DNA of 64,000 nucleotides from Patiria pectinifera (lineage: Eukaryota > Echinodermata > Asteroidea > Valvatida > Asterinidae): the NCBI GenBank assembly GCA_029964075.1, contig CM057149.1:11418465-11482464 (forward strand). Reading direction: 5' to 3'. This document shows, piece after piece, positions 31,000-43,128 of the stretch. The stretch's first letter is position 1, and each line of letters starts with the position of its first letter. The notes beneath the pieces are model-generated. The model did not search any database, was not told the DNA's origin, and saw only the letters and a list, made by a program, of their open reading frames with translations. The translations under genes were made by a program, and so were the position numbers.

Positions 31000-31138
31000 T
31001 TGGTCAGTTTAAAACAAGTACGTTTAAAACCGGATTGGGACATGGACCCGGATAATGCCCCGAGCCGAAGGTGAGGGGCAATATTGGCGACCAGGCCCCA
31101 AGCTGGTTTTAAACGTACACTTGTTTAATACCGGCCAA
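31000..31138. mobile_element. Short TIR element behind GPCR-6 (139 bp)
   Basis: TTGGTCAGTTTAAAACAAGT at left mirrors ACTTGTTTAATACCGGCCAA at right. In the centre ATAATGCCCC and GGGGCAATAT form an inner hairpin. The same TIRs bound a roughly 420-bp version behind GPCR-7, 9, 10 and 11. Confidence 0.75.
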
Positions 31139-32708
31139 TCACATATTTATTCCAACATTTGGGTCAAAAAGTCAAAGCAAGTCCAAAATTATATACTTTC
31201 AACGATTTAGTTCAACGATTTTACTTCCTGTTTCTTGAAAAAAAAAACACCTCTAGCTATAAAAAAGGAGGACTCATTGGTAATATTGCACATGCCTAAG
31301 TGAAGATTGTGAACGTTCAACCAATATAGGGACCAGATTTCATAGGAGTCAAAAATTCTTGGTACCCGAAAAGGTGCTTAAAACTAGACATCCTTTTTTT
31401 TATTAACCATTTAAAACCACCCACATAACGGGCTCTCGACAAATAAGAATGGGTATTTTTCTGTCTGAGGCATTCATGAATGTATATTTAAACGGATAAT
31501 CTCGGTTCCCGTCATTTTACATAGCATTTTATGTAACTATTTTAGTAACAAGAACGGTGTGTAAGTATGATTCAAAGCTTGTCATGGTGGACGGAATACA
31601 GGAATGTGGAGGATTGCACCATGGGCGTATCATCTTGCTGTCCATTTGTGTAGCCGGGGATTCAATTTGTGGGGTCGCTTGGGGTCAATGCGTGCAATGG
31701 GGACTCATTTTTAACAATGAAAAGTTCATTTTTATCTTCCCCTAAATTCTGATTCCTGACACAAGGAAGGGGAAAAGCCTCGAGCGCCCCCACGTCGACC
31801 CCGTGCCCCCAATAGTTATATGCTAGTACTAGAAAGCAGGTTTGTTTTCCTTTACGACTGAGCGCTAGTCTGGACCACAGTGTTACCTGTGATAACAATA
31901 ACCCTAAGAACCACAGCGCAAGTTCTGCGCAGTTTTCATGTACAAGCCATATGGGACCTATAACAAAGTAAAAAGGAACAAAAAGAGGAACAAAAGAAGG
32001 GAACAGTATTGGCCCTCGAAAGTAAATATAAAATGTTAGTATTATTTGTGCGTTCACAAGTTGTTCGCCGGCCGTTTTTTTTTTTTAATGCAAACCAGGC
32101 TTACCGGTTTCATGTGTGGGGATATAAGTGTGCCGACGATGGAGCGGACGATGCGGCGAATTTATGTTGTTCATTGTTCATTTGATCATTTATTCATTTA
32201 TTTCCATTGTCACATATTTTAGTTATAATAACCAATACAAACATGTACTTTATAGACAAATGGTGAAACTGTAGAGGAACCAATACTAGGCCCTAAGAAG
32301 CAAAGTTTGTAATCGTAGGCCCCTTATACAAATTTAAAGTTGCTTTTAATACACATATATATTTCCCCGCTGTATGCATTGCTACGAATCATTGCTGATC
32401 AACCATTGACAAATTTCGGTGAAGGGTATCGTCATTCCTGATGTATCTTGTTTTTCATCAGCATCAGTCAGATCGTTAGTAATCGTTAGGCCCAATGCAT
32501 CAAATGATAAAGAGAAGTGCTGTATCACCCTTGCTGTCGAATTTCACCGGACACAAATATGACCACACTCCTGTTTGCATAATCTTATTATTTTGAGGGA
32601 TTCTTTCAGTTTGCTTTAACAACGCCCAGATTGATGAATTCGTGTCATCACCCACTTTTAATATAGCTGGGTGATTGACCATTTTAATACACTCCCACGA
32701 AAACAAAC
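31139..32708 (+). repeat. Downstream and upstream array flank without receptor
   Basis: Blocks in order: TATTCCAACATTTGGGTC; GAATGGGTA; a 62-codon frame (GIQECGGLHHGRIILLS) that recurs near 33.7, 49.9, 53.75 and 58.3 kb but drifts in frame and stops, so probably non-coding; GTGATAACAATAACCC; and CATCACCCACTTTTAATATAGC. It breaks off at about 32708 (CCCACGAAAACAAACA) and jumps back into LINE-tail sequence. The proximal promoter and a whole receptor gene are missing at this junction. Confidence 0.65.
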
Positions 32709-33171
32709 ATCTATGTACTGAAGAGGGGCACAGGGGTGGAAATAATGAAAGGTTTGCGGAAACACCATGTGCGAATAATTTCTCAACTAAGAGAATGGTT
32801 CTGAGGAGAACCAGAGGTATAAACTCGACGTTCCGGTCAGTATGCTCTGACCGTCTTCAGGAGAGTGCCTAAACTCTAAGAGTTCCACCCACAGGGGTGG
32901 AAGAGACATGAGCTAGATGCATACATGAGAAATCTTGACGAATGGAGGATCCGTGCCAGGGCTCGGCTGTGGCCGACTTTAATAGTGAGTGAGTGAGTGT
33001 ACACAACTAAAGGATTTTCAACCACATGCCTACTAAACTGGGTAGCACTTGGTCGATTTGTGTAGGAAGGAGGAATTATCATATTGAGATGTAGCCTACA
33101 TATCAAAAGCTTTACTTGTAATTTTAATAGGTTATAGGTAAAAAATGGTGTAATATTTACTAAATATGTTC
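32709..33171 (+). mobile_element. Second copy of LINE end plus 149-bp hammerhead-like insert
   Basis: Repeats 30550-31000 including the ACAGGGGTGGAA-flanked insert (hammerhead-like part at 32824-32860) and the GTGAGTGAGTGTAC tail near 33000. It was duplicated with the flank, not inserted anew. Confidence 0.75.
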
Positions 33172-33310
33172 TTGGTCAGTTTAAAACAAGTAGTTTTAAA
33201 ACCGGATTGGGACCCGGACCTGGATAATTCCCCGAGCCGAAGGTGAGGGGCATTATCGGCGACCAGGCCCCAAGCTGGTTTTACACGTACACATGTTTAA
33301 TACCGGCCAA
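33172..33310. mobile_element. Short TIR element, copy 2
   Basis: Same as 31000-31138, with inner hairpin ATAATTCCCC / GGGGCATTAT. Confidence 0.75.
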
Positions 33311-34975
33311 TCAATTATTTATTTCAACATTTGGGTCAAAAGTCAAAGCAAGTCCAAAATTATAAATTTCCAACGATTTTGTTTCCTGTTTCTTGAAAAA
33401 CCCCTCCAGCTATAAATAAATATGGACTCATTGGTAGTATTGCACATGCGTAAGTGAAGATTGTGAACGTTCAACCAATAAAGGGACCAGATTTCACAGG
33501 AGTCAAAAATTTATGGAAACCGAAAAGGTGTTTAAAACTAGACATCCCTTTTTTATTAACCGTTTAACACCACCCACATAACGGGCTCTCGACAAATAAG
33601 AATGGGTAAACTGTCTGAGGCATTCATGAATGTATATTTAAACACAGAATCTCGATTCCCGTCATTTTACATAACATTTGATGTAACTATTTTAGTAAGA
33701 AGAACGGTGTGTAAGTATGATTCAAAGCTTGTCATGGTGGACGGAATACAGGAATGTGGAGGATTGCACCATGTGCGTATTATCTTGCTGTCCCTTTGTG
33801 TAGCTGGGGGTTCAATTTGTGGGGTCGCTTGGGGTCAATGTGTGCAGTGGGCACTCATTTTTAACAATTAAAAGTTCATTTTTATCTTCTCCTAAATTCT
33901 GATTCCCAACACAAGGAAGGGAACAAGCCTCGAGTGCCCCCAAGTTGACCCCGTGCCCCAATAGTTACATGCTAATACTAGAAAGCAGGTTTGTTTTCCT
34001 TTACGACTGAGCGCTAGTCTGGACCACAGTGTTACCTGTGATAACAATAACCCTAAGAACCACAGCGCAAGTTCGGCGCAGTTTTCATGTACAAGCCATA
34101 TGGGACCTATAACAAAGTAAAAAGGAACAGAAATAGGAACAAAAGAAGGGAACAGTATTGGCCCTCGAAAGTAAATATATAATGTTAGAATTATTTGTGC
34201 GTTCACAAGTTGTTCGCCGGCCTTTTTTTTTTTAAATGCAATCCAGGCTTACCGGTTTCATGTGTGGGGATATAAGTGTGCCGATTTAAGAGGTTTGTCC
34301 CCCGCCCCCCGTGGAGCGGACAATGCCGCTCATTGTTCATTGTTCAAAATATGACCACACTCCTGTGTGCATAATCTTATTATTTTGAGGGATTCTTTCA
34401 GTTTGCTTTAACAACGCACAGATTGATGAATTCGTGTTATCACCCACTTTTAATATAGCTGGGTGATTGACCATTTTAATAGACTCCCACGAACAAACAA
34501 ACCGATCAAATGTCTGGCTTATATCTGCGCACTACAGAAATTAAGAGCATGCAATTTTTTGGTTTGATGATAAGTCCATTAGGAGTTTAGACAAATAGCT
34601 CAATTTTAACCAAGCACTCCATATTAAAGAAGAGCTTTCGCTGACATGGAAACCATTACGTTCACCGTTCGGCGATGGAAGATACGTCAAAGATGACAGT
34701 GACTGCAATTAGTTAAAAGCAAGCAAGTACTCACCAGAAAACAAATACTGCAGACTTTTCCCACTTGACAGGCAATGCAAGGAGTGTACAAACAACGCCG
34801 TGAATTTAGACTCGAACAGAAAATAACGAGCAAAACACACTGGGTGGCTCGAACCTTCATGCTCAACATGCAACTACATGTACTGTTAAAGAAGGGATTC
34901 TTTTAATGTCAACAAGTCTCTGTATCTCTATATCAGTAGAATGTCGTAAAGATCTTCATTTCCAAGGATGTCTTT
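33311..34975 (+). repeat. Array flank leading to GPCR-7
   Basis: Repeats the block order of 31.14-32.7 kb, then continues into TTACGTTCACCGTTCGGCG and GACAGGCAATGCAAGGAGTG, the distal upstream region of GPCR-7. No gene. Confidence 0.6.
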
Positions 34976-35066
34976 TGATGAACTGAATTACTGATAACTT
35001 CCATAGATTGATGATCTGTCTAGAAACTGTGCCTGTATATTAAAACTACAAGTACGTACAGCCATC
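34976..35066 (+). promoter_or_regulatory. Proximal upstream block of GPCR-7
   Basis: TGATGAACTGAATTACTGATAA, GAAACTGTGCCTGTATATTA (TATA-like at 35036-35045) and ACAAGTACGTACAGCCATCATGG-type leader. Practically identical to the block of GPCR-10. Confidence 0.5.
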
Positions 35067-36203
35067 ATGGGAGCAGGAATAACATCAGGTGAGTGCAGTG
35101 AACAGGATACTGTCAATATCAGTCAGGAGGCAGTTTCTTCGTGGCTACATACTCCCTTGGATGTGTCTATTTCGACCACCGTCGTACCTATCATCTGGTG
35201 CCTGGGTATCATCACTAACTTGACTTTTCTTTTTGTCGTTGTCCACGTTCGCAATCTGAGATCAGATACCAACATATACTTGGCACACTTGTCATTTGCT
35301 GATCTTCTCTATCTGAGTCTGGGGTCCGCATACGACATAAGGAGTTACACTGCATCCGTCGTGGCATTTCACGATCCCTTCGTGAATTCTGCCTCGTGTG
35401 TCAGCTTTTTCACCGTGGTAAATACTGGCTACTTTGCATCCATTGCTTTAGTTACCATGGTATCTTTCGAGAGATTCCTCGCCCTATGCCATCCTATGAA
35501 ACATCTCAAAATCCGCGGACGAAGACGCACCCATAAAATGATTGCTATCTGCTGGCTGGTGGGATTACTGTTTTCCGCTTCAACAGTTCCGAGAGTTCTA
35601 GTTCTCCACGTACGTTGTCTCCAATGGCCCGATGTCGACGCCTTTCTGGACTATCCATCCAGCTATGCATACTGTGGACCTGTGTCACCTTGGGTAAACT
35701 ACTTCATTCCGCCCCTACTGAATCTCCCCTGGATCATGGCAATGGTAGCTAACGTTTTCATGTACGTAAGAATCTTACAAATGCTCAACAAACGCACCTC
35801 CAACCAAAATATTACAGTTAACACAGAACATGATGCAACTCATATCCGAAATCATGTGGCGAAAATGCTGGTCGCTAACGGCACTGTGTTCTTCTTATGC
35901 CAGGCCCCATATCGCATCTTCAGCCTGTCTAAATGGATCTGTCTTCTGGCTCAGATTCCTGATCCATTTTTGGTTGCATTAGGATCAGGAATCACATGGA
36001 TATCCTCCGTTCCCCAGAACATCAATGCAATGATTAATCCGTTGATCTACAGTGCCGTGAACCCAGCGTACCGTTCTGCGATCAGAGTGGCGTTCAAGTG
36101 CAAAGGCCAAGCCAGAAGGCAAAACGCATCTCCCTCTGTAATGCGTGGACCAGAACAGAATAACCCAACATCCTTTGACGAGGACATCGAAACTAGACTG
36201 TGA
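35067..36203 (+). CDS. GPCR-7: intact class A G-protein-coupled receptor
   Basis: 378 codons, one exon. Distinctive residues: FVVVHVRNLR at the end of TM1 (HVRN instead of RVRK), LSFADLL in TM2, SASCVSFF at TM3, VLHVRCLQWP in loop 2, FLVALGSGITW in loop 3 and PLIYSAVNPAY in TM7 (Ser for Gly after NPLIY). The ERF, FLCQAPYR and NPLIY motifs are kept. The tail is two residues shorter (NNPTSFDEDIETRL). Its upstream DNA is closest to that of GPCR-10, indicating a shared duplication. Confidence 0.93.
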   Translation: MGAGITSGECSEQDTVNISQEAVSSWLHTPLDVSISTTVVPIIWCLGIITNLTFLFVVVHVRNLRSDTNIYLAHLSFADLLYLSLGSAYDIRSYTASVVAFHDPFVNSASCVSFFTVVNTGYFASIALVTMVSFERFLALCHPMKHLKIRGRRRTHKMIAICWLVGLLFSASTVPRVLVLHVRCLQWPDVDAFLDYPSSYAYCGPVSPWVNYFIPPLLNLPWIMAMVANVFMYVRILQMLNKRTSNQNITVNTEHDATHIRNHVAKMLVANGTVFFLCQAPYRIFSLSKWICLLAQIPDPFLVALGSGITWISSVPQNINAMINPLIYSAVNPAYRSAIRVAFKCKGQARRQNASPSVMRGPEQNNPTSFDEDIETRL

Positions 36204-36416
36204 TTTCTGAGGTCATTTGAAAAATCAATATGTGAATGCGAGCAAATTTTGTAAATACCATGATGTGATTTTCAAGCACATGCCCACTAAACTGGGTAAC
36301 ACTTGGTCCATTTGTGTAAGGAGGAGGAATTAACATATTTACATGTAGCCTACAATTTAAATAGGCCTAAAGGTGAAACAAATAGTGCATTATTTGTCAA
36401 GGGATTAAATATGCGC

Positions 36417-36837
36417 TTGGCCAGTTTAAAAACAAGTACCTTTAAAACTAGATTAGGACCTGGACCCGGATACTTGCTCAGGCTCCATTTCGAATTCACG
36501 AAGGGTCAAATTGCATATTTGCGACTCTCAAATTCGTCCACATGGTCAGCAATGAAAAAGAAATCACATCCGGTATGGAATGTATGCATTTCTATGAGAC
36601 CGTTTTTGGATAGCATTTGCGCGCATTACCTAACTGCGGTCTTAAACAGCTGCAGCTGGATGTCTTTATCTAGGGTCATCATAAGTTACCCAAAATGCCA
36701 TCCCCACTTCCTTCACAAGATTCTGTGAAGCTCATCAGCCCTTCACAGCGCCCTGTTTGCAGAGCGGGGGAAGGGGTGGGGGGGGGGGGTTAGGAGCACT
36801 GGTGGTTTTAAACGTATACATGTTAAACACCGGCCAA
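36417..36837. mobile_element. Long TIR element behind GPCR-7 (421 bp)
   Basis: TTGGCCAGTTTAAAAACAAG and CATGTTAAACACCGGCCAA are the inverted ends. The interior holds a decayed minus-strand frame (AQMLSKNGLIEM, CDFFFIADHVDEFES) that is more open in the copy behind GPCR-11. The length and site match those at 52887, 56819 and 61780. Confidence 0.75.
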
Positions 36838-37440
36838 TCATATATCTATTCCCACATTTGGGTCAAAAAGTCAGAGCAAGTCAAACATTTTAAATTTACA
36901 ACGATTTTGCTCAACAATTTTATTTCATGTTTTTTTAAAACACCCCTCTTGCTATGAAAATGTGGACTGATTGGTAGTATTGCGTATGCCTAAGTGAAGA
37001 TTGAGAACATTCAACCAATAACAACATTCAACCAGCTTTGTTTTCCTTTACGACTGAGCACTAGTCTGGACCACAGTGTTACCTGTGATAACAATAACCC
37101 TAAGAACCACAGCGCAAGTTCTGCGCAGTTTTCACGTACAAACAATACGGGACATATAAAAAAGTTAAAAGAAAAAAAAATATGCACAAGATAAGGAAAC
37201 ATTATTGGCCCTCGGAAGTAAATGTTAAATTATAGTATGATTTGTGTGTTCACCAGTTGTTCGCCGGTCGGTTTTTTTTATGCAAACCAGGCTAACCGGT
37301 TTCATGTGTGGGGATGTAAGTGTGCCGATTGAAGAGGTTTGCCCCCCCCCCCCGGCCCTCCGTTGAGCGGACGATGCGGAGAATTTATGTCATTCATTGT
37401 TCATTTATTCATTGTTCATTTAATTCCACAGTACAACATA
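36838..37440 (+). repeat. Shortened array flank behind GPCR-7
   Basis: Contains CCCACATTTGGGTC, then after an apparent deletion near 37020 the GTGATAACAATAACCC block and the CCGGTTTCATGTGTGGGGAT block. No gene. Confidence 0.55.
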
Positions 37441-39245
37441 TTTTAACTATTGTAAAAACTTATAGTAAAAGCTTAGTTCCGACAAGATTCTGATTAAGTG
37501 CTTAATTTCTTTTGGTGAGGATTTACTGTCCAGTGTCTGTATTATGCAGCTTTATCCATACCAAACCATCTTAATCTCAGCTAAGCTGGTACACACCACT
37601 TACGGAGCCTACTGAGCGTGGCTGCGGTCATCTTGCGATCGATTCCCGACGATATTGTATTTGTTCCGACAAATGGCAGTGATATCTGGCGGGCAAGAGA
37701 GCTTGGAAAGACGAGACGTCGCACGTGAGGTAAAAACAGGCCAGAACTATTATGGAAACGCAGCTTAAAGTTGAAGACCTAATTCAGCAAATATTACCGC
37801 TTTCAGGCAAGCAAATGCATGGGAAATAACAACACAAGTGCGAGTGCACAATAAGCTCTGGCCGTCTTGCATAAAAGTCTTGCATGAATCTATCAAAAAT
37901 GATCCGTGCAAGAGCTTAATAATGCTACGCCCAAAACTGCGACGCCGGGCTCCTTTCCGCACCAGTGCCAAGAAATAACCAAGTGCTTCTGGGTACCATC
38001 CACGACGGCACAAATGATTTCACCGTGCAACGGACGGTAACGTTTTCGGTCAGTTTTCGGGGACAGACATGATGCGCATCGATCGAAACAAAGCCGGTGC
38101 GAGTTCCGAAAACTTTCGGCAAGAGTTTTTGTCATAAGTGTGGCGTGAAAACGAGGAATTCAGCTGATCCGTGGACAAAGTACATGCCTGCGCTAAGGAG
38201 ACACCCCGAAGTGGTGTATAATTTATACCCTTTCCACCTGTATAATGTGTGTTGAGAAGGTGACTGGTTAATTAAATACTAGCATACTAAAGAACGATGA
38301 ACCACTGAATTAATATATAGCGCTGCAGACATACCGAACTAAAATAATCAAAACCACACGACCAATTTCTGGCGTCCCCTGCGTATATATTTTCATGCAT
38401 GCTACTGAGCTGTTTCCCAGTGATCATGAACATTCTCAATTTCTACGACAAGTTATCTCTCGTCATTTCAACATGATAAAACATTCCAATCTGTCAGAAA
38501 GACGGGCCTTTTCCATTTGAAAACATGACCTAGTGTAAAATCTAAAAAAATAAAATAAAAAGATAATCATCGCATTTTTGACATGGATACCAGCGGGCGA
38601 TTCGTGCTAAGGGATTATAGTATAAGTCAACCAGTACCCGTAGGTATTTATAGGTCAAACCATGTATAGCAGCTTACTCGGTTGGTAACGTTCTATGAAT
38701 GCAAGACACTGAAGTAAGCCTCTGCGTCCCGTCCGGAAATAATTCGGATATGTTTGCAGCACCATTAATGCTCTCACAGGTGTGCAAAACGAGATTATAA
38801 TGATCTGGTGTACTGTGTACTTTTATTGCTGCACTGAAACTTGGCGTGTGTCGATGAGGTGACGTACGTACGCACGCGCGCGTGATTGCATGAGAAGAAA
38901 TCTACGATAAACCAACTTGACCTGGATTAGATACAGCGTCTTACAAATACCCAGAATAATCTATTTCAAATATTCATGGTATTGTTCCTTACTATTTCAA
39001 ACATACTCGCGTTTCTTCTTTTTTAATCATGTCAAATGAGGCAGCCCTTTTACAGCTTGAAATGTCTGTTGACAGACATAGCAAAGAACAGGGACGGGAG
39101 AACGTTAATAAAAGAAGGCCTTTGTTACCCGGAATTGCCGTTTTTGTAAAACTACATGAAAGATTCAATTCCTACTTCTGGGGCAGAAGATGAGACAAGG
39201 ACAATTTATTGAATTTCGGACAATTAGAGCAGCCTTGCAGAATAT
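37441..39245. other. Non-array DNA, no confident gene
   Basis: The array repeats stop here. Minus-strand frames at 37765-38013 and 37893-38135 show no family I recognise. An ATG-led stretch at 37674-37730 (MAVISGGQESLERRDVAR) ends in GAG/GTAAAA, which could be a small exon with a donor site, but nothing else supports it. About 1.8 kb with no assigned function. Confidence 0.35.
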
Positions 39246-40620
39246 TGGGTCGTATGTATAAAAACAAGCATTTGCTTTTACTACCTATTATCCTATGGCG
39301 GTGTGAAACACGCCGTGGGCTTGAGCTGCAATATGTTGGTTGGTTGGTGATTTGGTTGGTTGGTGAACTGGTGGGTTGGTTGGTGAGTGGGTTGGTAATT
39401 AGCGAGTTGGTGGGTGGCATGGTGACCGTAAGGTAAGAGCCAAATTCTGCTAAATACGCATCAAAAATCTGTCAGATTTATCAAAAATCTGCCAAATTCC
39501 CCCAAATTACTCGAAATACACTATAAACACTTAAAATGACATGCAGATTGGTAGTGTGTCCTCAATAAAGGTTCAAATTACATTATAAACAATCTATAGT
39601 CACATAAAGATGTTATGAAATTATTGCGTAAATTTCGGGCAAAAACGCGGATCTGGCCACAACGAATTAGCCTGTTTCCAACATCAGCACATAGACCAGC
39701 CAACCTGTCCCATTATGCAAGGGTTTGTTTGAAAGGTTTCAAGCTTTTTAAAACAAATGTACCATTGTTTGTTCAAATTTGCTGTTTTTTCCTGTCAAAT
39801 AACCATTTTTGCAGAAATCTTATCCAATGGCGTCACAGACATGCGTTAAAGCGGGTAAAATCGTACCAAAATTCAATACACAAAAGTTTTTGTTAATTGA
39901 AATATTAAAAAAAATAATAGTTTGCAAAGATTGGTGACTTAATAAACTAAACAATGATTTCATTTTGTTCATTTTGTGCAGTTGGATAAAATTGTTCCTT
40001 GATCATTCTATGTCGCACTGAATTTTACGCTCACACTTCGCATATCGTGAACAAAATGCGAAATTATCGTTTCTTCTTGTAATTGAATTACTAATATTAT
40101 TCAAAATAAAGTGTATGGTATTGTATGTAGTTTTTTTTTTTTTTAACGTTTTGTGTTAATTTTGGCGCGATTAATATCAATAAATGAAGCAATTCTTGCG
40201 CAGAAGTATTTGCTTTATGTTCTCTAGGTAGCCCCAACCCAGCCTTGAAAAATGACCAGTAAATACTTGAAATCTGAAACATTTACTCCTTTTTATTCAT
40301 ACGAAACGAAATGCAGTAAAAACGTCTAGTCTAACAAAAGCTAAAAAGTCAAAAACTTTTAGCAAATGCTTTCCAGTAAAAGAATGTGCTCCATTTGTAT
40401 TCATACAAATGCAAGTAGGCCTAAATGCTTAAAAACAGGTAGTAATTTTTTTTTTTAGTTTTGTTTTTTCCAACTTTCAGTCGGGAGGTAACACACTGAG
40501 TATACAGTGTTTACACGTCGGTGAAGGGCAAAACCTAATTTGATTTATATCACCCGACGCAAAATTCCATCTAATAATAAGGTAGTAAAAGCAAATGCTA
40601 GCTTTTATACACACGACCCA
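39246..40620. mobile_element. 1.37-kb TIR element with AAGCAAATGCT repeats, copy 1
   Basis: Ends TGGGTCGTATGTATAAAAAC and CTTTTATACACACGACCCA are inverted, with TIR similarity over about 40 bp (to TTTGCTTTTACTACC). The interior near the right end has many AGTAAATGCTT-type motifs and shares 39.83-40.6 kb with 42.19-42.8 kb. A (GGTT)n tract at 39335-39420 is included. Frames inside (for example 39615-39896) are not recognised. No clear target duplication is seen. Confidence 0.7.
39335..39420 (+). repeat. GGTTGGTT microsatellite
   Basis: Imperfect tandem GGTT/GGTG units within the TIR element, near its left end. Confidence 0.8.
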
Positions 40621-41817
40621 TTACGGTAGGCAAATTGTGATCGACGAGTCACGGGGCCTGATCAAGGCAGAGAGCGAGGCAAACGTGCGTCGTTGGGTAA
40701 ATTACAATCTCACGACCCATTTCGAGGCGATAATTCTGGGACAGGAGCCGAGCCGAGAGCGGCGTTGTTTTCCAATTTACAGACATTGGCGTACGGGGTT
40801 GGCATACCGACGGCCTTCATTTCAAAGCGTCGCCCCATTTCACGAGATATTACCGCGTGGACGATGGAGAAAAGAGCGATAATTCTGCAATTTCACAAAT
40901 AATGAGAGCGAAGGCGTCATTTGTTTACACCTGTCTTCACAATTCAATAATGTAACGCCCGAATTGGCGCTACCGTTCCGTAAACATGGATTACAGTAGA
41001 TGGTGACACGTTTGTCGTAGGAGTTGATACTTGTACGACAGCTGAATTACAAATATAAAGTAAACATGGTAATGGAGTGATAACGATAACTTACATTAAC
41101 TTCCCCGATTTTTTAATATTGGTACTTTTTCAGCTCGAATGTCTTCTAAACCTGTCAAAACTAACGTGTTCTCGAAAATTGGGACTGGATACGTTTTTTT
41201 TTTTGGGGGGGGGGGAGGTTTTGGAGGGTTTCGTTCAATTTAAATAGAGTAAACTTCTTGTTTTGATTCCAGTCATAACCCTGACCGGGCAGAGACCGTT
41301 CAGGGTGACAACGGACTAATTTAGTTCTAATTCAATCGGGCCGACTGTATATCGACACCGGTTTACAAAAGGCCAACTCCCATCTTGACGTTGGCTTAAC
41401 TCAAGGTCGGCAACGTGCCAACTGCAGGTCGACAGTGGGCCAATTTCGTGTCGACACTGCAGTCCCAGGTCAAATAGCATTAAAACTAAAGAGATTACGT
41501 TCGATAACATATGCTGGTAAGTTAACCTTTGCGAAGTTGCATGATAATTATGGCGCAAAATGACACGTCCAATTACACGGCATTGCCAACCATTTCCGAT
41601 CGGATTTAACATTTCTATCAAGTCAAATGTGGACAACCTTGATCTGGCTGCGACAAGTCTGTCCTGTTTACTGTCGTCATTGCACCCCACATTATATAGA
41701 GGCTTTAAACACGTACCACCTACATGGCTTAAATCAAACTAAACGACGATACCGATTCATGAGACGTGATTCCTTCTTGCCCACAGGGCACCAGACTAAT
41801 TGGCGTTAAGTCACACA
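40621..41817. other. Spacer between two related TIR elements; unrecognised frames
   Basis: A 95-codon plus frame ends at 40882 and a 124-codon minus frame lies at 41316-41690. Neither matches a family I know, and overlapping frames on both strands suggest chance. A homopolymer T/G run sits at 41195-41218. No RNA gene is seen. Confidence 0.35.
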
Positions 41818-42805
41818 TGGGTCGTATGTATAAAAACTAGCAAATGCTTGGAAGTTTAAGCAAAAAGTATTACTTTGGAGTAAAAGCATTAAGGAAAAGC
41901 AAATGCTTGAATCCGTATGAATAAAAGTTTCCTTTACTGTTCAGCAGTAGCAAATGCTTCACTGTTGGATTGTTTTCATGGACGAATGGTCATCGACAAT
42001 AATATTTCAAATCAAGGTGATGCATACAATGCACGCAATAGTTCATGAACATTTGCCCTCAAATCCAGCAAAAATGATTAAGATATTTTTCGCCAGTTGC
42101 AGAATACAGAAAGTATACTTTCATCATTCTTGAAAATTGTAAAGGTCCACAGTGTCCTGTAGACGTCACAATTGGAAAAAAAAAATCACAGACGTGTTAA
42201 AGCGGGTAAAATCATACCAAAATTCAATACACAAAGGTTTTCGTCTATTGAAATATCAAAAAAAGAATAGTTTCCAAAGATGGGTGACCTAATAAACTAA
42301 ACAATGCTTTTCATTTCGTTAAGTCCCCAGGGTGCCGTTGGATACAATTTCTACTTAATCATTCTCATTCTATGCCGCACTTATGTTTACGCTAACACTT
42401 CGCATATCGTGAACATAATGCGAAATTATCGTTTCTTCTAGTACTGGAATTAATAATAAAACAAATAAAGTGTATAGTATTATATGTAGCCTATTAACTT
42501 TGTGTTAATTTGGCGCAATTAATATTAATAAAATAGCAATTTTGACGCAGAAGTATTTGCTTCATTTTTAAAAGGAATCTCCTACCCAGCCTTGAAAAAT
42601 GACCAGTAAATGCTTGAAATCTGAACCATTAAACTCCATTTTATTCATACGAAATGAAGTAAATACTTAAAGTCTAGCAAAAGCTAAAAAGTAAATACAA
42701 TGCTTTCCAGTTAAAGCATTTGCTTCAATTTTAGTCATAAAAATGCAAGTAAATGCTTAAAAATAGGAAGTGAAAGCAAATGCTAGTTTTCATACAAACG
42801 ACCCA
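41818..42805. mobile_element. 988-bp TIR element with AAGCAAATGCT repeats, copy 2
   Basis: Left end TGGGTCGTATGTATAAAAAC and right end GTTTTCATACAAACGACCCA. The interior from 42.19 kb is a diverged copy of 39.83-40.6 kb in the first element (TTAAAGCGGGTAAAATC, CGCATATCGTGAAC, GCGAAATTATCGTTTCTTCT). It is shorter on its left side and non-coding. Confidence 0.7.
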
Positions 42806-43123
42806 ATTACGCGTAACATTAAAGGGACTATCCCATCGAGAGTTTTTTCCCAAGAAAAACGAACAAATACCTCTTCGAATAACTGGGCCCCTAGAGCTTT
42901 CTGCCGTCTTTCCTCGTGTAGGAAAGTTCCTGTTTTGGCAGATCGCAAATCTAAATCATTATTCCATATTGGTCGAAAGCTGATTGCTTTACTTTAATCG
43001 TGTGAGATAAGACGCCGTTAAGGCCTTGTCCATCAGATTAGACCTTTTTGTGTCGGTGCAAGATGTGAGTGCATTGAACGGGATATGGACACAAAGTCAG
43101 ATCCCATTTGAACTTAAGGCGAG
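42806..43123. other. No gene seen
   Basis: Short spacer between mobile elements. Two overlapping frames of 67-75 codons begin in the preceding element and are not recognised. Confidence 0.4.
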
Positions 43124-43128
43124 AGTGT

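Noticed and set aside
31557..31745. 62-codon frame GIQECGGLHHGRIILLS repeated in several flanks
   Set aside because: Frame, start and stop shift between copies (33.6, 49.9, 53.75, 58.3 kb); likely non-coding repeated flank.
37674..37735. Candidate small exon with a GAG/GTAAAA donor
   Set aside because: One weak donor match and a short frame without homolog or partner exon are not enough.
40595..40882. 95-codon frame as a host gene
   Set aside because: No recognisable domain, begins inside a transposon end, and an alternative overlapping frame is equally open.
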